The notes under the pieces: model-generated
Seen by the model: the letters and a program-made list of their open reading frames with translations, nothing else
Database searches by the model: none
What the model was told of the DNA's origin: nothing
Program-made: the position numbers and the translations under genes
In this document: positions 54,603 through 62,860 of the stretch, in pieces
Position numbering within the stretch: position 1 is the stretch's first letter
Layout: each line of letters starts with the position of its first letter
Source: Rhodococcus rhodochrous
GTDB taxonomy: Bacteria > Actinomycetota > Actinomycetes > Mycobacteriales > Mycobacteriaceae
Assembly (NCBI RefSeq): GCF_014854695.1
Contig: NZ_CP027558.1
Location: 124,001-188,000 of the forward strand
DNA length: 64,000 nt
Direction of reading: 5' to 3'

Positions 54603-55120
54603 TTCGCGTGTCGCTCGGATGGCTGTGGCGGTGGAAGGACGCCTCCGGCATCTTGTCTGTCTCGGGAACGGACAGACCATGACGGTGTGGGAATGCCGAG
54701 CAGCTCTTCACTTTTCAGCCTTCGGTCTTCGGACGTCCATTCGGCCGATCCTATCGACCGATAGGATAGTAAGTCAATGGTCCATAACTGTCAGTGGTCG
54801 TCACCAGATGGTGGTTTGACCTCTCATCTGAGATAAACAACCTGCATGATATGTGCTTGCGGGTGGTTCATGTCGGGTCGCAGGCGCAAATTAGGTAACC
54901 TGAGGTAACAACTTGTCGTGGTCGGTGTGTGGCTGCGAAGTGTCTCCGGAAGATTGGAGGAGGTCTGTGCTCGTTCAACCGGAGCGACGTAGCAGTCTCG
55001 CACGACCCGACGGGGGAGCGCCCTGGCTGGGGCGTAGTTGGACCGACATGCTCAACAGCGACGCGACGTGTCTACCGGAGGCGAGGTCCGGAGCTGAGCC
55101 CGTCATGAACGGAGAGACCC
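54603..55120. other. Intergenic region upstream of the tandem TetR gene
   Basis: No supported gene. It contains the palindrome at 54749-54766 and an A+T-richer stretch at 54750-54905 that may hold a promoter. GAGAG lies before the ATG at 55121. Confidence 0.45.
54749..54766. promoter_or_regulatory. Perfect palindrome TCCTATCG-AC-CGATAGGA
   Basis: The 8-2-8 inverted repeat has the size and symmetry of TetR-family operators. It lies 355 bases upstream of the double TetR gene and 147 bases after the LysR gene. Confidence 0.45.
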
Positions 55121-56308
55121 ATGGGGGCTGAAGCCCGAGTTGCACCGACGTCACGTCGGCCGAAGGACCGCAATGTGCAGATTGCGAACAATGCACGTGA
55201 GCTGTTCGCACTCAGGGGCTTTCACGCCGTTCGCGTAGACCATATCGCCGAGGCGAGTGGAGTCACCGCGCGTGCGGTGTATCGGCACTACAAGAACAAG
55301 CAGGAACTCCTCGCCCGCATCATCGATGAGGATCAACAGCGTTGGATCGACGCTCTGGATTCGATCTCAGAGGTCGAGTCGGATGAGGAGCTGGCCCGGC
55401 ATCTCGACTACCTGGCGCGTGTCGGTATCGAAAGTCGCCGGCTGTCGGTGCTGTGGCAGCGTGAAGCACGCCATCTCGACGAGGATGATTTCCGAACCGT
55501 ACGAAGCAGGGCAGTGTGGATCTCGGACAACGTTGCCGGTCGACTGATCCGTCCGTGCCACCCCGGCCTCGGCGCGTTCGCAACCGATGTTCGCAGTTGG
55601 GCGGTTGTCAGCGTCTTGACCAGCCCGGCGTTCTACGACAGCGCGCTTTCGCGGTCTCGTCTCGCTACCGTGATGGCAACGGCATGCGAACGGATCATCG
55701 CTGCGCCGACAGTCGAGCCTGTGCGTCGCCGGCAGACGCCGACTGTCGAGAACGTGCCGATGGCGCGGCGCGAGCAGTTGCTTGCGGCCGCGGCGGCAGC
55801 CTTTCGTCGCAGTGGATATGCCGGCGTCAGCATCGACGATATCGGAGCGGATGTCGGGTTCGCCGGTCCGGCGATCTACCGGTATTTCAAGACCAAGTCG
55901 AGCATCCTCGTCGCATTGATGGAGCGATTCGCCGAGTGGCGAGCATTGGAGGTCGTTCGAGCGCTGCGCACCTCCATTGATCCGGCCGAAGTGTTGTCCG
56001 CGTTGATTTCCGGGTACGTGCGTCTCGGAATCGAGGCCGTGGATCTCCTCGCCGTGGCACTGACCGAAGGGCATTACCTTCCAGACGAGGATCGTGAGCG
56101 CTTCGAGCGGATCAATGACGATTTTGTCTCCGAGCTGCGCCGGTGGTACTCCTCGGTCCGGCCGGATGTCGACCCGGCGGCCGCGCAGTCGCTCGTGAGC
56201 ATCGCGGTCACCGTGGTGCACGACTTGGTTCGGATTCCCCATTTCCTCCGCTCCCCGGACTTCGAATCCGAGCTCGATCGGGTAGTGCATGCCCTGTTTG
56301 CAGACTGA
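55121..56308 (+). CDS. Regulator with two tandem TetR DNA-binding domains
   Basis: The 395-residue protein contains two complete TetR-type HTH units. The first is at about residues 20-65 (NARELFALRGFHAVRVDHIAEASGVTARAVYRHYKNK). The second is at about residues 213-262 (REQLLAAAAAAFRRSGYAGVSIDDIGADVGFAGPAIYRYFKTK). Each is followed by an all-helical ligand/dimer domain. Ordinary TetR proteins have about 200 residues and one HTH, so this is a fused pair, perhaps acting as an intramolecular dimer. It is convergent with BVMO 3 and may regulate it and the operon at 59822. The two halves share little sequence, implying an old duplication or a fusion of different proteins. Confidence 0.85.
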   Translation: MGAEARVAPTSRRPKDRNVQIANNARELFALRGFHAVRVDHIAEASGVTARAVYRHYKNKQELLARIIDEDQQRWIDALDSISEVESDEELARHLDYLARVGIESRRLSVLWQREARHLDEDDFRTVRSRAVWISDNVAGRLIRPCHPGLGAFATDVRSWAVVSVLTSPAFYDSALSRSRLATVMATACERIIAAPTVEPVRRRQTPTVENVPMARREQLLAAAAAAFRRSGYAGVSIDDIGADVGFAGPAIYRYFKTKSSILVALMERFAEWRALEVVRALRTSIDPAEVLSALISGYVRLGIEAVDLLAVALTEGHYLPDEDRERFERINDDFVSELRRWYSSVRPDVDPAAAQSLVSIAVTVVHDLVRIPHFLRSPDFESELDRVVHALFAD

Positions 56309-56678
56309 TGTCGACCGGCGTGCTGGGACGCGTGGGTCAGGCACGCCTCTGCCTTCCGATCTGTAGGTCGGTTTTCGAACCGGACCCTTCTCCCGCTCTC
56401 GACCGGTCGGAGCACCGGAGTTGGAGACGACCGCCTGGTGGGCCGTACGTGACAGATCGGCGTCGACGTCGTCCATATTGGTGCGTTCGGACCTGAGGGC
56501 GTAGTCGACGTCGGGCGGATGCCGGCCAGGTCCCGACCGTGTCGTTCGGATCGAAGGACCTGCCGAGGTTCCGAAAACTGCTCGAGCGCAGTGTTCATCG
56601 CCGTGAGCGAGTATTCGGTGACCTCGGGCTCGAACGTCGAGCTCACACAGTGGAGCGGCGCATCCATCTACTTCAACA
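56309..56678. other. Convergent intergenic region, no supported gene
   Basis: No reading frame is convincing. The stretch ends in the very long hairpin at 56679-56728, which separates the TetR gene from BVMO 3. Confidence 0.45.
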
Positions 56679-56728
56679 GTGACGGCACGGGTGCTGGGGT
56701 TGTCCGACCCCAGCACCCGTGCCGTCAC
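56679..56728. terminator. Perfect 22-bp hairpin between the TetR gene and BVMO 3
   Basis: The left arm runs 56679-56700 and the right arm 56707-56728, exactly complementary, with a 6-base TGTCCG loop. It is just after the BVMO 3 stop (minus strand) and should terminate both convergent genes. Confidence 0.88.
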
Positions 56729-56738
56729 ATCACTGTGT

Positions 56739-58382
56739 TCAGGTGCGGACGAAGCCGGCGTAATCGTTTTCTGCCGACTCCTGGTTCTTCTTCAGGTACT
56801 GGGCCAGACCACCGGGGTAGGCCAGCAGTTCACGCTTCTTCCCGGGCACATTGGCATTCATGTACCAGGAGTCCGCGAGCGGGAAGATCGTGGCGGCGGT
56901 GACTTCCTCGAAGTGCTGCTGCCACTCCTTCTCGCCCTCCGGCGTCGCTTCGATCCGGGTCAGGCCCCGCTCACGCATACTGACCAGGCAGTCGATCACC
57001 CAGTCTCCTTCGAGCTCTGCACAGGTCGGTCCGTTGCAGAAGGCCGACGGGCTCTGCGGTCCGTAGACGAAGAGGATGTTCGGAAAACCCGAGGTGGCAC
57101 GACCGAGGAGGGTGTGAACACCGTTCGCGTAGGTCTCGCCGAAGGTCTCACCGTTCGTGCCTACGATGTCGATGTCGCAGAGGCCACCGGTGAACGAGTC
57201 GAATCCGGTCGCCAGGACGATGACGTCGAATTCGCGCTCGACACCATCAGCGGTGACGATGCCGTTCTCGTAGATGTGATCGATGCGGTTGTCGTTGACG
57301 TCCACGAGTTCGACGTTGTCTTGGTTGAAGGCTTCGTAGTAGGTGTATTCCAGCGGGCATCGCTTGGAGCCGAAGGGATACGGAGGCTCGGTCGGAACCA
57401 ACTTCTCGGCGAGGACGGGATCCTTGATCCGGCCGCGGGTCTTGTCGCGCCAGAAACGGTAGATTCGGTTACTGACCTCGACGTCGAAGAACAGATCGGC
57501 GTAACCGCCCAGCCAGATCTGTAGGCCTCCTTCGGCGTACAGCTTCTCGAGTCCTTCGGTGAACTCCTCGTCGGTCATCTCGGCTGTCGGTTTGTAGACC
57601 AGGTCGTAGGCGAGACCACCGAACGTCTGGTTGCGGAACTCGAAGAACTTCGGGTAGCTCTTGCGTAGCTCCTCGTTCGCGGCATGATCGAGCTTGGCCG
57701 AATACATCGGTAGCGTCATCGACGGCGTGCGTTGGAAGACCGTCATCGACTCCACCTGAGGGGCGATCGATTGGATGACCTGTACACCGCTGGCGCCGGT
57801 GCCGATCACCGCGACGCGCTTGCCGCGCATATCGTAGCCCGTGGGCCACTCGGCGGTGTGGAAGATGTCGCCCTCGAAGGTGTCGCGCCCCGCGATGTTC
57901 GGGATGAGCTTCTTGGAACCCGTACCGAGCATCGGAAGGAAGAACCGTGCCCGGGTCAGAAAGGTCTCACCGGTATTCTCGTTGCGGGACTCGACAACCC
58001 ACTGATCGCGACTGGTGTCGAATCGGGCTGCGAGCACGCGAGTGCTGTAGTGGATCTCCGGACCGAGTTCGAGCTTGTCGACCACGAAGCGGAAGTACTC
58101 CTGCAGTTCCTCCTGACCGGGGAACATCTCCGACCAGTCCCACTCCTTCCAGATGCGCTCGTCGGAAAACTGGTACGCCGTGGCCTCGGTATCGACCCGG
58201 GCGCCGGGGTACTGATTCCAGTGCCAGACACCGCCGGCCTCGGAGCCTGCTTCGTACAGCTTCACCGTGAACCCCAACGCGCGCAGGCGTTCGAGCGCGT
58301 AGACGCCGGCGAACCCGCCGCCGACTACCAGCACGTCGAGCTCCTCGGTTACGGGACGAGTGTCCTCGAGTAGGGAGACCAT
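56739..58382 (-). CDS. Baeyer-Villiger monooxygenase 3
   Basis: The 547-residue type I BVMO has GGGFAG (21-26), YPGARVDTEATAYQF, the canonical fingerprint FEGDIFHTAEWP (169-180), GTGASG for NADPH and DVIVLATGFD. AAAGGA lies before the ATG at 58382. It is similar in size and architecture to BVMO 1 and 2 but clearly different in sequence, so it should have its own substrate range. A TTAGT...TTGACA element at 58571-58586 precedes it and is shared with the crotonase/FadE operon on the other strand. Confidence 0.92.
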   Translation of the reverse strand: MVSLLEDTRPVTEELDVLVVGGGFAGVYALERLRALGFTVKLYEAGSEAGGVWHWNQYPGARVDTEATAYQFSDERIWKEWDWSEMFPGQEELQEYFRFVVDKLELGPEIHYSTRVLAARFDTSRDQWVVESRNENTGETFLTRARFFLPMLGTGSKKLIPNIAGRDTFEGDIFHTAEWPTGYDMRGKRVAVIGTGASGVQVIQSIAPQVESMTVFQRTPSMTLPMYSAKLDHAANEELRKSYPKFFEFRNQTFGGLAYDLVYKPTAEMTDEEFTEGLEKLYAEGGLQIWLGGYADLFFDVEVSNRIYRFWRDKTRGRIKDPVLAEKLVPTEPPYPFGSKRCPLEYTYYEAFNQDNVELVDVNDNRIDHIYENGIVTADGVEREFDVIVLATGFDSFTGGLCDIDIVGTNGETFGETYANGVHTLLGRATSGFPNILFVYGPQSPSAFCNGPTCAELEGDWVIDCLVSMRERGLTRIEATPEGEKEWQQHFEEVTAATIFPLADSWYMNANVPGKKRELLAYPGGLAQYLKKNQESAENDYAGFVRT

Positions 58383-58570
58383 TGTGTATTCCTTTCGCAC
58401 CTTGGATCTGAAGCCTCGGGCTGTTCGATTCATCTGATCGATCGCAGCTCTGGACAAAGTCGATGTCGGACGCCGCAGCGGGCACCCTTCGATGTCCCGA
58501 GTTCACGAATGTCATCGAGCGCTAACGCGCACTCTCCGAATGGGACGATGGTGCCCCCGTCGTCAAAATA

Positions 58571-58586
58571 TGTCAAGAATCACTAA
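58571..58586 (-). promoter_or_regulatory. TTAGT...TTGACA element upstream of BVMO 3
   Basis: On the minus strand it reads TTAGTGATTCTTGACA. It aligns with the elements at 59418 and 59678, suggesting a common regulator that acts at the -35 region. It lies 189 bases before the BVMO 3 start. Confidence 0.5.
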
Positions 58587-59417
58587 TTCGTGTTCGCGAT
58601 GATCTGGTACCCGCGCCTTCCCGACGCGTCCATGCGACTGTAGTGAATGTAGGTGTTCTGCACGGTCGTTGGTCACGGTGGTCGGGGAGCCGCCGGCCTC
58701 GGACTCGAAGTATGGACGGTGCAGCGTTTCGCTAATGGTAACCATCGCTAACTTAATTGAGCTCATAGGCGGCTCGGGGATCTCGAGGTGGCGACCGGTG
58801 TCCACCGGGATGGCCCGAGACCCGCATACGGTGTGCCGAGTCGACCCGTAATGGTGCCGGGTGGAATGCGTCGACCGGCCCCGAACTTCTTCGCACCCGC
58901 CGCGTATCGCGGATGCGTCAAGGGTTGGTCTCCCACCGACCGGCCTCATCGAGACCTTACATAGCCTCCCAATATCGTTCGGAGCGCATGGAAGCTGATC
59001 GGTTCGCAGCGTCCGACAAGTGATTCTTGGTTCACGACGAGGCGCCCGAAATCTCGACGGGTCGAGGACGACGGTCTCGTGGGCGTGCGGAGAACCGGAT
59101 CGTCCAGGCTGCCGCGTAAAGACCGCCAGCGTCGATCTCAGGACACGCCTCTCCCCGATGCTGACCGTGTGCCGTTGCGTGAGCGGTGAGCGGCCTACTT
59201 CTCGGGATCGAGGAGAGGGGTTCGAGTCGGTTTAGGAGATCTTCTTAGCATTTGATGACTTGTTGTCACCGGTGGGGGGAGTTTCTTCGCGAATCATCGT
59301 TGCTAGGGGAGAAGTCCTCGACGATTGTTGGGCGCCGCTGGGGCTTTACCGGCCGCTCGGGATGTCTGCGTCGACGTATGTGGATCCATTGCGTGGTACT
59401 AGGACAGGGGCCTGAAG

Positions 59418-59433
59418 TTAGTATCCCTTGACA
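59418..59433 (+). promoter_or_regulatory. TTAGT...TTGACA element, distal copy
   Basis: It reads TTAGTATCCCTTGACA and matches the copy at 59678 in 14 of 16 bases. No clear -10 follows, so it may be an operator rather than a promoter. Confidence 0.45.
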
Positions 59434-59677
59434 TCGTGCTGTGACGTGCATGACGCTGTGTGGGGAAGTTGTGGTGGTGAAGCGGGTCGGTCGAGCAAGG
59501 AGCGGCCGACCCGGCCGGGGGCTGCATGTATTGCCGCGCTGCCTACTGTGCCGCACTGCGGCTTCGTAGTGCGTATTGCGACTTGTCGACGAAAGGTGGT
59601 GCACGAGCGGGCATTCCGATCCGGAGCGAGATGCGCGGCTACGCAGACTGCATCTGTGCTCCGCGCGGGGTGAAAAA

Positions 59678-59717
59678 TTAGTAGCCGTTGACAAAATGCG
59701 GATAAGGTCCCTAATGT
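59678..59717 (+). promoter_or_regulatory. Probable promoter of the crotonase/FadE operon with TTAGT element
   Basis: TTAGTAGCCGTTGACA (59678-59693) ends in a consensus -35. TAATGT at 59712-59717 is a possible -10 with an 18-base spacer. The operon's first gene starts at 59822. Confidence 0.55.
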
Positions 59718-59821
59718 GCTCTCATCTCACGAGACAAGCATCCGACTAGAGATTAGCAGTCATAGACTTAATGTCGGACGCTGCAGGCTTGCTCACGGTG
59801 TTCAGAACAGGATGGACCAGC

Positions 59822-60595
59822 ATGGAAACGTTCGAGTTTATCGAGTTCGAGGAGTCCGGAGCGACTGCGACGGTCTGGCTCAACCGCCCGCCGGCCAACG
59901 CAGTCAGCCAGGACATGTACGTCGAACTGAAGCAGTTCTTCGACAATGTCGACAAGTACCTTCCCGACGCGCGTGTCGTCGTCGTCGCAGGCCGCGGCAA
60001 GCATTTCTGCGGTGGCAACGACCTGGAAGAATTCAAGACCCTGTCGCCGGAGAACTCGCCCGCACGCATGAAACAGGTACGCGAGGCCTTTTTCTCGATC
60101 CGGGACAGTGCGAAGCCGACGGTGGCAGCGGTGCAGGGTGCGGCTGTCGGTACGGGCCTGTGCATTGCAGCCTCGTGTGACCTGGTCGTAGCTGCGGAGA
60201 ACGCGCGATTTTCATTGCCTGAAGTGAACGTGGGGGTTATGGGTGGCGCCAAGCATCTCTCGCGTCTCGTCCCACAAGGCATGGTCCGCTTGATGCATCT
60301 GAGCGGTGACATGGTGCCGGCCGCAGACATTTACAAGTTCGGTGGGATCGTCGAGGTCGTCTCGAACGACGAGCTGATGACTCGTGCCCAGGCTCTCGCC
60401 GATTCACTTGCCCGGCACAGCCCGGCCGCACTGCGCTTCGCGAAGCTGAGTATGAACACCATCGAGTACATGGACCTCAAGTCCGGCTACGAGTACGAGC
60501 AGTCGCTCACCGGTGAACTGTCCGGTTACGAGGACTCCAAGGAAGCAGTCAACGCCTTCCTCGAACGTCGTACTCCCCACTACACGGGCAGGTGA
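59822..60595 (+). CDS. Enoyl-CoA hydratase family protein
   Basis: The 257-residue crotonase starts at ATG 59822 (an upstream in-frame ATG at 59771 is less likely). VWLNRPPANAVS, the oxyanion loop FCGGNDLEEF, GAAVGTGLCIAASCD and RFSLPEVNVGVMGG are present, with a Glu at the first catalytic position. It leads an operon with two acyl-CoA dehydrogenases and a CoA ligase, a set sufficient for activation, dehydrogenation and hydration of one acyl chain. Confidence 0.86.
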   Translation: METFEFIEFEESGATATVWLNRPPANAVSQDMYVELKQFFDNVDKYLPDARVVVVAGRGKHFCGGNDLEEFKTLSPENSPARMKQVREAFFSIRDSAKPTVAAVQGAAVGTGLCIAASCDLVVAAENARFSLPEVNVGVMGGAKHLSRLVPQGMVRLMHLSGDMVPAADIYKFGGIVEVVSNDELMTRAQALADSLARHSPAALRFAKLSMNTIEYMDLKSGYEYEQSLTGELSGYEDSKEAVNAFLERRTPHYTGR

Positions 60596-60600
60596 CCTAG

Positions 60601-61761
60601 ATGACGACGGATCTGGCCGAGTATCGGTCCGGGGTCCGCGCGTGGCTGGCCGACGCGGACATTCCCACCGTTCCCCTCGATCTCGACGAGCGATTCGATG
60701 TTCTGCGCGACTGGCAGCAAGTGCTGTTCGAAGCCGGAGGGTTGGGCATCAGCTGGAGCAAGGAGGCCGGTGGCCAAGGGCTGTCCCATCTGCACCAACT
60801 GGCGTTCGCTGAAGAATTGGCCTATGCCCGGGCGCCGATGCCTATCGGTCTGATCGGCCTCGACGTCGTCGGACCATCGATCGACGAGTTCGGCCAGCAG
60901 TGGCAGAGAGAAGAACTCCTACCGAAGCTGCTCTCCGGTGAGCACATCTGGTGCCAGGGCTTCTCCGAACCCGGGGCCGGATCGGACCTTGCCTCGCTGC
61001 GCACCCGGGCCGTGCTCGACGGTGACGAGTTCGTCATCTCCGGCCAGAAGGTATGGACCAGCTGGGCGCACAAGGCACAATGGTGTGCGCTGCTCGTTCG
61101 TACCGACCCTGCGGCACACAAGCACGCCGGAATCAGCTACCTGCTGGTGGATATGTCCACGCCGGGAATCACGCCGAAGCCACTGGAGCAGATGACGGGC
61201 GACCGCGAATTCTGTGAGGTCTTCTTCGACGAAGTGCGCGTTCCGCGGCGGAATCTTGTCGGAGAGCTCAACGGCGGTTGGGCTGTTGCGACGCACACTC
61301 TCGGCATCGAGCGCGCCGCCTACACGTTGCGCCGGCGAGTCGATTACGAGGTCGCGTTCGAAGACGCCGTCGCTGCGCTTCGAGATCATGGGCTTCCCGC
61401 GCCGGAAACCGGGCTCGGACGCCGTGTACGCATAGCGATCGGCAAGGCACACGTTGCATTGAAAGTCCTGGGCGCGCAAACGCAGAAAACGGTCGCGCGA
61501 CTCGCTGCGGGAGAGGTCCCGACTCCGGAGGATTCCGTCGACAAGCTTCTGCTCAACGAGGTCGAGCAGATAATTTTCGGGGAGATCGCCGAGCTTCTCG
61601 GTCCATACCGGGCCGTCGAGGAAAGTCGGCCGTTGGGGCTGGCATCAGATCGGTGGGCACATGACCACCTCTATTCGCGGGCGACCTCCATCTATGGCGG
61701 CACCTCTCAGATTCAGCGAAATATCATCTCGGAACGACTGCTAGGACTCCCTCGTGGCTGA
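60601..61761 (+). CDS. Acyl-CoA dehydrogenase, catalytic-type partner of a pair
   Basis: The 386-residue protein starts 5 bases after the crotonase gene. It has GFSEPGAGSDLASLRT, VWTSWAHKAQWCALLVRT, a helix-G Glu in LGIERAAYT and the C-terminus YGGTSQIQRNIISERLLGLP, typical of FadE proteins from steroid or branched-lipid pathways. The stop overlaps the GTG start of the next dehydrogenase, which marks a heteromeric pair. It should oxidise the acyl-CoA made by the ligase encoded at the end of the operon. Confidence 0.88.
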   Translation: MTTDLAEYRSGVRAWLADADIPTVPLDLDERFDVLRDWQQVLFEAGGLGISWSKEAGGQGLSHLHQLAFAEELAYARAPMPIGLIGLDVVGPSIDEFGQQWQREELLPKLLSGEHIWCQGFSEPGAGSDLASLRTRAVLDGDEFVISGQKVWTSWAHKAQWCALLVRTDPAAHKHAGISYLLVDMSTPGITPKPLEQMTGDREFCEVFFDEVRVPRRNLVGELNGGWAVATHTLGIERAAYTLRRRVDYEVAFEDAVAALRDHGLPAPETGLGRRVRIAIGKAHVALKVLGAQTQKTVARLAAGEVPTPEDSVDKLLLNEVEQIIFGEIAELLGPYRAVEESRPLGLASDRWAHDHLYSRATSIYGGTSQIQRNIISERLLGLPRG

Positions 61762-62860
61762 CGACACCACTACTGCAGAACTGGCCAACAGCCTGGAAGA
61801 CTTCCTCGCTCGCAGTTACGATTCCGCCACCCGACGCGCAGTGCTCTCGGAGAGGAGGGTCACCGAGCTCGGTGGTGTTCTCGGCGAGATGGGAGTGTTC
61901 GCTACCTCTGTACCCGAGGTGTTCGGCGGGCTGGGGCTTCCGATGGCGTCGCTCGGACCGTTGTTCACCCTGTACGGCAGGTATCTGGTACCGGGGCCAT
62001 TGCTGGAGAACTCGCTACTTCCTGCTGTTCTGGCCGCTGATGCACCGGAGACCGCCCGCGCAGTGTTCAAGGCAGCGATGAGCGGTGACGGACAGTTGGC
62101 CCTCGTCGATCCGCACGCCACCGGAGACTGGGACGGCGGATCGATCACCGTCCGCAACGGCAGACTCTTCGGACGCTGTCACCTCGTTCGGTTCGGTGGT
62201 GATGCTACGCAGCTGGTCGTCGTTTCGGATGATCAGCAGTTATGGCTCGTCGATCCCCATGCGGGAGGCCTCGAGATGATCCAGACCGATGCCAACGCAG
62301 ATCCGCTCTCGTCTTTCGCCTCGGTTGGTCTGGACGGCGTCGCAGGCACGCCGCTCGCTGATGCGTCTGCAGCGCCGAGGCTGATCGAAGAGATCCGTTC
62401 GTGGGTCAGAACGCTCGTCGCATGTGAGTTGAGTGGAATCGCCGCCCATTGCGTACGCACCACGATCGATTACGCGAAGGAGCGTGAGCAATTCGGTCGG
62501 CCGATCGGATCTTACCAGGCGATCAAGCACATCATCGCCGATATGCATGTACATGCCGCCTCGGTTCGGAATCTCTGCGATTCCGTACTCGCGGACACGG
62601 TGAACAGCGGAGCGCCGACAGCGGTCGACGCAGCTGTGCTGAAGGCGCACGCTTCCAAGGTGGCCGTCGAGGTCTGCCAGGACGCGATCCAGGTGCACGG
62701 CGGAATCGGATTCACCGCCGAGGTCGATCTGCACTGGTTCTACAAACGAGCGCTCGCCCTACGACCCTGGTACGGCGATACCCGGACATTGGAAGAGATG
62801 GTCGGTGCGGCAGCATTGGCGCAGACCACAGAACACGCAAGCACGGCGAAGGCGGTCTGA
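61754..62860 (+). CDS. Acyl-CoA dehydrogenase-like protein, second partner of the pair
   Basis: The 368-residue protein starts with GTG 61754, overlapping the previous gene by 8 bases. It shows the diverged N-terminus of beta-type partners, KEREQFGRPIGSYQAIKH, and QVHGGIGFTAEVDLHWFYKRA near the C-terminus. As in the pair at 48520-50765, it probably forms an alpha2-beta2 enzyme with its neighbour and supplies FAD contacts rather than the catalytic base. Confidence 0.87.
   Translation: MADDTTTAELANSLEDFLARSYDSATRRAVLSERRVTELGGVLGEMGVFATSVPEVFGGLGLPMASLGPLFTLYGRYLVPGPLLENSLLPAVLAADAPETARAVFKAAMSGDGQLALVDPHATGDWDGGSITVRNGRLFGRCHLVRFGGDATQLVVVSDDQQLWLVDPHAGGLEMIQTDANADPLSSFASVGLDGVAGTPLADASAAPRLIEEIRSWVRTLVACELSGIAAHCVRTTIDYAKEREQFGRPIGSYQAIKHIIADMHVHAASVRNLCDSVLADTVNSGAPTAVDAAVLKAHASKVAVEVCQDAIQVHGGIGFTAEVDLHWFYKRALALRPWYGDTRTLEEMVGAAALAQTTEHASTAKAV

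Larger units (their letters stand above)
58383..59821. other. 1.4-kb divergent region between BVMO 3 and the crotonase operon
   Basis: No supported gene on either strand. It holds three copies of a TTAGT-N5-TTGACA type element (58571, 59418, 59678), a palindromic ATGGT-A-ACCAT at 58735-58745, and the probable promoter of the downstream operon. Its length suggests complex regulation or loss of a gene. Confidence 0.5.
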
